DNA from: Verrucomicrobiota bacterium
GTDB lineage: Bacteria > Verrucomicrobiota > Verrucomicrobiia > Verrucomicrobiales > Verrucomicrobiaceae
Direction of reading: 5' to 3'
Assembly: GCA_009885275.1 (NCBI GenBank)
Contig: VFKY01000307.1
Coordinates: forward strand, 1 to 9,579
Length of the DNA stretch: 9,579 nucleotides
Below, piece by piece: positions 5,343-9,579 of the stretch. How positions within the stretch are numbered: the stretch's first letter is position 1; the number at the start of each line of letters is the position of its first letter. The notes beneath the pieces are model-generated. The model was not told where the DNA came from and did no database searches. It saw only the letters and a program-made list of their open reading frames with translations. A program made the translations under genes and the position numbers.

Positions 5343-7426
5343 GCTATCTGCGCAACTTTATTGGCAGAACTCGAAGACGCATCATCCTTCTTTGGTGCCC
5401 GGCGATCCTTGAATGAAAGATAGACGGCGTATAAAATCAATACGGTTTGCGAACCCCAGTAGATATAAAGCCACTTCCATACACCATCCGTGAATCCGTA
5501 GGCGTGAAGTCCCACTCCAAGTTGATTCGTGCCAAACCATGAAAAGGCCACAATCATGCCCAGAATGATACTGCAAGCATGAAAGCCGACTTCACGGATA
5601 TAGCCACCAAGTCGAGCATGAAGCATGATAAGGTTCATCAAGACAATCATGAGGGCGCCATTTTCCTTGGGATCCCATCCCCAAAAACGGCCCCATGAAT
5701 AGTTGGCCCAAATGCCGCCCAGAACTGTGCCAACAAGCGAGAGAAACAGCCCGGCCATAACAAAACCATAAGTCATACGCGTGATATCTTTTGCCATGAC
5801 ATCCCCTGCTTTCACAGTGCCGGCCAGACGCTGCACTAGGTAAATCATGGAAAAAATAGCCGCGATCATTCCAGCGGCATAACCAAGATTGATACAGGGG
5901 ACGTGTGTTGAGAGCCAAAAGTTGGTGATCAACACTGCCTGCAATTCCTGCAATGTATCCGAGCCTTCCATATTCATGAATCGTATCGAAAGGAACATGC
6001 CAGCTGTGCCTGCGATGCACGCCACCGTGATACCGAGCCCCTTTTTTGTCATCCATTCCGCAATCAAGGCAAGCGTTACGCCTGTGAGCGTGATAAATAA
6101 AATCGTCTCATAGAGTGTCGTGATCGGAGGACGCTGCATGATGAGACAACGTATGACAATGCCTACTATGCCTAGACCAGTTCCAATAATAGCAGCAAGC
6201 CAGCAAACAATGCGACACGAGAAACCCCATCGTGATATCGGAGCAAGCCAACTAAGCCCAAGACTCAATGAAGCGAGCACAAAACAAATAAGTGCGTAGT
6301 AAAAGTAATCTGCTTTGTGATAACTGATTTCCATAGCGACATGCCCGTTCTCTCCGCGAGCAGCGGCAGCCTTAATCACATGATCATGCAAAGTTTGCAG
6401 TTTGCTTTTGAAAGCAGCAGCATCCCCGCGCGCTAAGTAAACGTCTTCATAAAGAGTCAACATGTTGAGGTGGTCCTTCACTGTTTTCCCCTCCATGATG
6501 GCCTCCTGCAATACGGTTCCCGGGCCCTGCCACAATTCTTCTTTACTATCAACTGGTGGAAAAATACGCAGCAGCGATTCAGAGCTTCCGCTCATGAGTG
6601 CTCCCAATGTGCCGCGAAAAAACTCCCGCAACCACGGGTTATTCATCGGCGCAGCCGCTTCCGGATGTGTTTTGAAATACTCCACCATCTTGGGAAGCAT
6701 CTCAGCGGTGCGGCCTTTGCCAATATCCGCAGCCGCCACAATTTCTGGCGGAACAGAGGATGCCATCTCACCGAAAGGTGATCGCACAAAATCAAAGTGC
6801 CCCACCATCATTTCATAATCGAGAAAATCGAGACTCAACTTTGCGAGGGCACGCTGCACTGGATCTCTGTCTTTGGCATTAATCTCCCTAACTTCTTGCA
6901 TTTTTTTCATGAGTGCCACACGTCCCGCAAACAGCTCATTATAGGAATAGCGATCACGCTTGCTCTTGGCCTTTAATCCTAATGCAATAACCGCATCCGA
7001 ATTATCTACGATGAACACCGCCATATCTTTGGCTATTTCAGGACGAAACCATGTCACCAGCATCCACTCAGTGGCTTCGAGCTTCACTGCTTTGCCCTTT
7101 TCATTAGTGATTGATTTGCCTGTAGCAGGATCAATCAAAGGCTCGCCCGTGCTCTTGGCATCACTCGTCAAATAGATGCTCTGTTTACCACTGAAGCGCA
7201 GCAATTTAAATCTGGCCACCGTGTCGAGTGGCTTAATCCGCCCCGCTTCTTGTACCGGCAGTGATTGAAACAGATTCACTGTTTTGGCATCACGCAAACC
7301 ATCCAAGGAAGCCACAGGAAGGATGGTCGCCGGCTTTTCCTGCGCGCGCAATGGGAGCGCAGCGAGAATTAGTAATGAGAGAATTAGAATTTTCATGGCA
7401 ACGTCTTTGGTGAGTTGATCAGACAT
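5339..7426 (-). CDS. ccsA: Cytochrome c maturation protein CcsA with large N-terminal extracytoplasmic module
   Basis: This is the haem-handling subunit of System II cytochrome c biogenesis. The 695-residue protein has two parts. Residues 11-28 are a signal peptide (MKILILSLLILAALPLRA), followed by about 340 soluble residues opening with 'LPVQEAGRIKPLDT' (56-69). From about 373 onward there are eight or nine membrane segments forming the CcsA core: 'RPPITTLYE' (432-440), the haem-binding tryptophan-rich WWD motif 'WANYSWGRFWGWDPKE' (573-588), and predicted haem-ligand or conserved histidines H508, H603 and H641 ('LGVGLHAYGF'). Plain CcsA proteins are about 300-400 residues, so the N-terminal half is extra. 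The first ATG (7426) overlaps the resB stop by 8 nt; the ATG at 7396 (Met11) gives a cleaner signal peptide and may be the real start. Neither has a Shine-Dalgarno. Confidence 0.93.
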   Translation of the reverse strand: MSDQLTKDVAMKILILSLLILAALPLRAQEKPATILPVASLDGLRDAKTVNLFQSLPVQEAGRIKPLDTVARFKLLRFSGKQSIYLTSDAKSTGEPLIDPATGKSITNEKGKAVKLEATEWMLVTWFRPEIAKDMAVFIVDNSDAVIALGLKAKSKRDRYSYNELFAGRVALMKKMQEVREINAKDRDPVQRALAKLSLDFLDYEMMVGHFDFVRSPFGEMASSVPPEIVAAADIGKGRTAEMLPKMVEYFKTHPEAAAPMNNPWLREFFRGTLGALMSGSSESLLRIFPPVDSKEELWQGPGTVLQEAIMEGKTVKDHLNMLTLYEDVYLARGDAAAFKSKLQTLHDHVIKAAAARGENGHVAMEISYHKADYFYYALICFVLASLSLGLSWLAPISRWGFSCRIVCWLAAIIGTGLGIVGIVIRCLIMQRPPITTLYETILFITLTGVTLALIAEWMTKKGLGITVACIAGTAGMFLSIRFMNMEGSDTLQELQAVLITNFWLSTHVPCINLGYAAGMIAAIFSMIYLVQRLAGTVKAGDVMAKDITRMTYGFVMAGLFLSLVGTVLGGIWANYSWGRFWGWDPKENGALMIVLMNLIMLHARLGGYIREVGFHACSIILGMIVAFSWFGTNQLGVGLHAYGFTDGVWKWLYIYWGSQTVLILYAVYLSFKDRRAPKKDDASSSSANKVAQIA

Positions 7427-8678
7427 TAGAAACAGATTTGGAGTTGCTACTGGAACGGGAAAGAAACCGATACAACTGCATCAGCATATGCGTGAGCAAT
7501 CCCACCATCGTGATGAGCAATGCATAAAGCGGCCAGTAATCCGAAGGATTTTGCACTACCTGCAACGTCGATGATTTCACCACGGCTCCCCCACGTTCCG
7601 ACATGTCGAAAGCATTTTGAAAAAGCGCAAAGCCCTCACCGCGAAGTGGCTCATTCATGGAAATGATTTTCTTCTCCTCACGACCATTGACCAGCTTGGT
7701 AACATGACTGGTGAACTTTCGTGCGCGTTCTGTGCCGGGATGCAATTCGCGTTCGAATAAATCCAGACGTACTGTAAATGGCAGTTTCCATGTGCGACGT
7801 GAGAGAGTGACACCGTAAATTTCATCACCGATTTTGAAGGCATAAGGAGCCGCAGCAAAACGCCAGATGATGCCCTGCTGATCCTGCCCACCCTTCTTGG
7901 AAATAATTTTTATCTGCGCCCCATCCATGTTTTTTTCCTGCTCCAGCTCTTCCTTAGCCGGCTGCAAATAATAGCCATCCACCGCCGCGCGCTTGGGATC
8001 ACTGCCGTCATCACGTTTCGGCATGGCGTTCACTTCGTAGTTCATCACCATGAGATCAAAGGGCAGGTCCTTGCTCGTGAACGTGCGCCCCTTACCGGCA
8101 ACCAAATCCTGAAACTCATCACCGGGAATGACCATCGCCTTGCGCTTACCATCGCTTGAAACAGGCTCAAGCTTTTCGATCTCTATCACACTGTCGTGAA
8201 AGCTCTGAAATTCATCGGTTGCTTGCCCTTCTGTAAGAGCCACCGCGCCGTCTCTCTTATAATACATCGAGACTAATCCAGCCAATAACATGAAAACAAT
8301 CGATCCATGAGACATGATGACTCCGATGGTGCGCTTGGTCTTTCGGATACGCACAATGCCACCACAAATCAGGTTGAGCGATAGAACCATCATGAGCAAA
8401 TAACCGCCAGGGATGAGGACGGGTAGCTTCCAAGCTCCAGCATAGGGAATATGCATCGCCCGTAGGCAGCAAGCGAGATCGACATTCGTGATGAGTATTG
8501 ATTCAAAATACTTATCCTGACTATCGAACAAGCCATGCTCAACCTGCTCCAAAGTGCCGAGAAAAGTAATGAGCAATAAAAGTGTGAGGACACTAGTAGC
8601 CAGTCCAAACGAAGCAAAAACGGAAAACAACTTCGCGGGAAGCGACGATATAAGAGATTTTTTTAATGGGGCAGTCAC
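7419..8678 (-). CDS. resB: ResB/Ccs1-like cytochrome c biogenesis protein
   Basis: This 419-residue membrane partner of CcsA helps deliver reduced haem and apocytochrome for c-type cytochrome assembly. Four membrane segments are visible at about 22-42, 88-108, 118-138 and 382-402, with a periplasmic domain of about 240 residues between the third and fourth, as in ResB. Family features include 'LITFLGTLEQVEHG' (36-49) after the first segment, 'YFES' (57-60), 'SHGSIVFMLLAG' with H124, and the C-terminal 'LQVVQNPSDYWPLYALLI' (372-389) with H397 in the last segment; H124 and H397 are candidates for the conserved haem-linked histidines. The start is GTG at 8678; no in-frame ATG upstream is available and no Shine-Dalgarno is seen. 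A Cys pair (71-72) lies in the first loop. The gene is 31 bp downstream of the lipoprotein gene and overlaps ccsA, so the three are probably cotranscribed. Confidence 0.9.
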   Translation of the reverse strand: MTAPLKKSLISSLPAKLFSVFASFGLATSVLTLLLLITFLGTLEQVEHGLFDSQDKYFESILITNVDLACCLRAMHIPYAGAWKLPVLIPGGYLLMMVLSLNLICGGIVRIRKTKRTIGVIMSHGSIVFMLLAGLVSMYYKRDGAVALTEGQATDEFQSFHDSVIEIEKLEPVSSDGKRKAMVIPGDEFQDLVAGKGRTFTSKDLPFDLMVMNYEVNAMPKRDDGSDPKRAAVDGYYLQPAKEELEQEKNMDGAQIKIISKKGGQDQQGIIWRFAAAPYAFKIGDEIYGVTLSRRTWKLPFTVRLDLFERELHPGTERARKFTSHVTKLVNGREEKKIISMNEPLRGEGFALFQNAFDMSERGGAVVKSSTLQVVQNPSDYWPLYALLITMVGLLTHMLMQLYRFLSRSSSNSKSVSNV

Positions 8679-8709
8679 AATTATTTTTATATAAAGGCTG
8701 AAAATACGA

Positions 8710-9366
8710 CTAACGCCGAATGCTGATAGATTGGCAAAACTGTTCGAATGCAGCTTCGTTTTTGATGATGAGTTCCTTGGGTCCAGTCATCTTCACAAAG
8801 AGAGTAAACTCTGGGGCCGCTTGCACTATTCCAAGCAATCGATATCCCTTGGCGGCTTCCTGTGCGCCCATGGCTTTGAAATCACCGTCAAAACTTAAAT
8901 AAGAAGCCTCACGTCCAAGGAAAGGCTTCTTCGGCAAATTCGTTAACTCTTCTGCTGAAAGAGCCGTCAATCCCATTTGAGTGCGCCAGCGATTCACGTT
9001 CGCCTCTAATCCGCCGGCATTACCTGGCATCGCAGAAAGATAACATTCACCGATGCCATTCTCACCAAAGCGAAGATCAATCAATCGCATACCCGCAGTT
9101 GCCGACGCTTCCGCAGGGGCATCCTTCCAGCCCTCTGGTGTCACCCATGTGAGCGGATTTTCCTTGGGCCGCTCAGGTGCTTCTTGATTGTCAAAGAAGC
9201 GCTCGGCACTGGAGGCCATAGCTTTCGGCACAGTGGAATGCGAGGATATATCTCGTGTTTCCTTGATCTCCATGCTTTCGCCAAGGCGCTTACAGGAGAC
9301 AAGCAGCATCACAACACCTGTGATGAAAAGACTTTGCGCAAATGTTGAGTAGGTCACTGGATACAA
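8710..9366 (-). CDS. Putative lipoprotein of unknown function, first gene of the resB-ccsA cluster
   Basis: The 218-residue protein starts with a hydrophobic segment ending in a lipobox-like 'LLVSC' (21-25), so Cys25 is the likely lipid anchor; Lys26 follows. Residues about 26-70 look disordered. A folded domain seems to begin at 'WVTPEGW' (74-80) and includes 'GNAGGLEANVNRWRTQMGL' (115-133), then 'YLSFDGDFKA' and a C-terminal 'FTLFVKMTGPKE' strand. I recall similar 'NVNRWR.Q.GL' proteins from PVC genomes, but I cannot give a function. The start is uncertain: TTG at 9366 is the first usual start after an in-frame TAA, with GTG at 9357 as alternative; neither gives the expected positive n-region. 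AGAGAT lies about 10 nt upstream of the TTG. Position directly ahead of resB suggests an accessory role in cytochrome c maturation (inference). Confidence 0.75.
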   Translation of the reverse strand: MYPVTYSTFAQSLFITGVVMLLVSCKRLGESMEIKETRDISSHSTVPKAMASSAERFFDNQEAPERPKENPLTWVTPEGWKDAPAEASATAGMRLIDLRFGENGIGECYLSAMPGNAGGLEANVNRWRTQMGLTALSAEELTNLPKKPFLGREASYLSFDGDFKAMGAQEAAKGYRLLGIVQAAPEFTLFVKMTGPKELIIKNEAAFEQFCQSISIRR

Positions 9367-9401
9367 ACGATTGATCTCTTTAAATTGTTAGCCAAACAGC
9401 A

Positions 9402-9420
9402 AACTGCAAAAAGCGCAGTT
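9402..9420. other. Small hairpin in the gap before the lipoprotein gene
   Basis: AACTGC (9402-9407) and GCAGTT (9415-9420) can pair around a 7-nt loop. No U-tract follows on either strand, so a terminator for the right-edge gene is only possible, not supported. It overlaps the -10 element of the candidate promoter by three bases. Confidence 0.3.
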
Positions 9421-9448
9421 ATACCAATGCTAATTCGACTGTTCTCAA
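9418..9448 (-). promoter_or_regulatory. Candidate extended -10 promoter for the lipoprotein-resB-ccsA unit
   Basis: On the - strand TTGAGA (9448-9443) is followed after 22 bases by TATAAC (9423-9418), and the last three intervening bases are TGG, giving an extended -10 'TGGTATAAC'. Counting to TATAAC minus the TGG gives a 19-bp spacer, slightly long. Transcription would begin about 45 nt before the lipoprotein start. The -35 overlaps the stop codon of the right-edge gene. Confidence 0.3.
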
Positions 9449-9579
9449 AGAACAGATGCCAGAGGAATAACAATCCCTTGTTTTACTTCTGCCGTTTTCG
9501 GCGCAGCAGGTGCAGGTGCCGCAGGAGCAGCGGGAGCAGGCGCGGCAGGTGCAGGTGCCGCTGGTGCCGCTGGTGCCGC
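9445..9579 (-). CDS. C-terminal end of a protein with an Ala/Pro-rich tail (5' end outside window)
   Basis: Reading from the right edge on the - strand gives 44 codons and a TGA at 9445-9447. The first 27 residues are almost only Ala and Pro, in AAP and AP units; the last 17 (KTAEVKQGIVIPLASVL) are an ordinary-looking tail. Ala/Pro runs of this kind are flexible linkers or periplasm-spanning segments in many envelope proteins. The preceding domain is outside the window, so no function can be given. The frame is supported by uniform Ala/Pro coding with mixed third positions. It lies 78 bp upstream of the lipoprotein gene on the same strand. Confidence 0.6.
   Translation of the reverse strand, partial: AAPAAPAAPAPAAPAPAAPAAPAPAAPKTAEVKQGIVIPLASVL
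9506..9579. repeat. GC-rich low-complexity repeat coding for the Ala/Pro tract
   Basis: A 17-bp sequence (GCAGGTGCAGGTGCCGC) occurs at 9506-9522 and again at 9545-9561, exactly 39 bp (13 codons) apart. From 9557 a 9-bp unit (GCCGCTGGT) repeats 2.6 times and runs off the window edge. Periods are multiples of three, so length changes would keep the reading frame. Confidence 0.7.

Noticed and set aside
5382..6056. Additional - strand frames of 64 and 154 codons inside ccsA
   Set aside because: They are out-of-frame shadows of the membrane core, whose own frame carries the WWD motif and conserved histidines.
9506..9579. CRISPR-like or satellite array at the right edge
   Set aside because: Repeat periods are multiples of three, there are no unique spacers, and the frame encodes a coherent Ala/Pro tail ending in a stop.

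Overview
The window looks like chromosomal DNA of a PVC-group bacterium, most likely Verrucomicrobiota, with Planctomycetota as the alternative. Reasons: the left-edge gene belongs to the Pirellula/Verrucomicrobium-type membrane-bound dehydrogenase family; System II cytochrome c maturation is encoded by separate ResB and CcsA genes, with a large extra N-terminal module on CcsA; and almost no start codon has a clear Shine-Dalgarno sequence. Base composition is moderate throughout. I see no mobile elements, RNA genes or CRISPR arrays. The lineage call is inference from protein families, not from a marker gene.

Layout, left to right. 1-719 (-) is the N-terminal part of a secreted beta-propeller dehydrogenase-like protein that runs off the left edge. 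820-1701 (-) is an AraC-family regulator with a cupin sensor domain, and 1796-2608 (-) is the thiamin-pathway kinase ThiD; these three genes share one strand. 2674-3063 (+) is ApaG, divergent from thiD. 3098-3709 (-) is 5-formyltetrahydrofolate cyclo-ligase. 3802-4803 (+) is a NAPE-PLD-like metallo-beta-lactamase-fold hydrolase, joined by a 4-nt stop/start overlap to dihydrofolate reductase at 4800-5342 (+). 5339-9366 (-) is a cytochrome c maturation block: a putative lipoprotein, then ResB, then CcsA in transcription order. At the right edge, 9445-9579 (-) is the C-terminal end of a protein with an Ala/Pro-rich tail.

How the genes relate. Two folate one-carbon enzymes (cyclo-ligase and DHFR) sit back to back on either side of a 92-bp divergent promoter gap, with the MBL hydrolase in front of DHFR. 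ThiD makes the pyrimidine half of thiamin. ResB and CcsA together form the membrane machine that exports haem and attaches it to c-type cytochromes; the upstream lipoprotein is a candidate accessory. The AraC regulator and the dehydrogenase may form a carbohydrate-related regulatory pair, but this is only positional.

Coding density is very high. The largest intergenic gap is 100 bp (720-819), so no gene-free stretch over 300 bases exists. No dramatic new system is visible. The best leads are the CcsA N-terminal module with its lipoprotein neighbour, the hydrolase-DHFR coupling, and paired palindromes upstream of the AraC gene.
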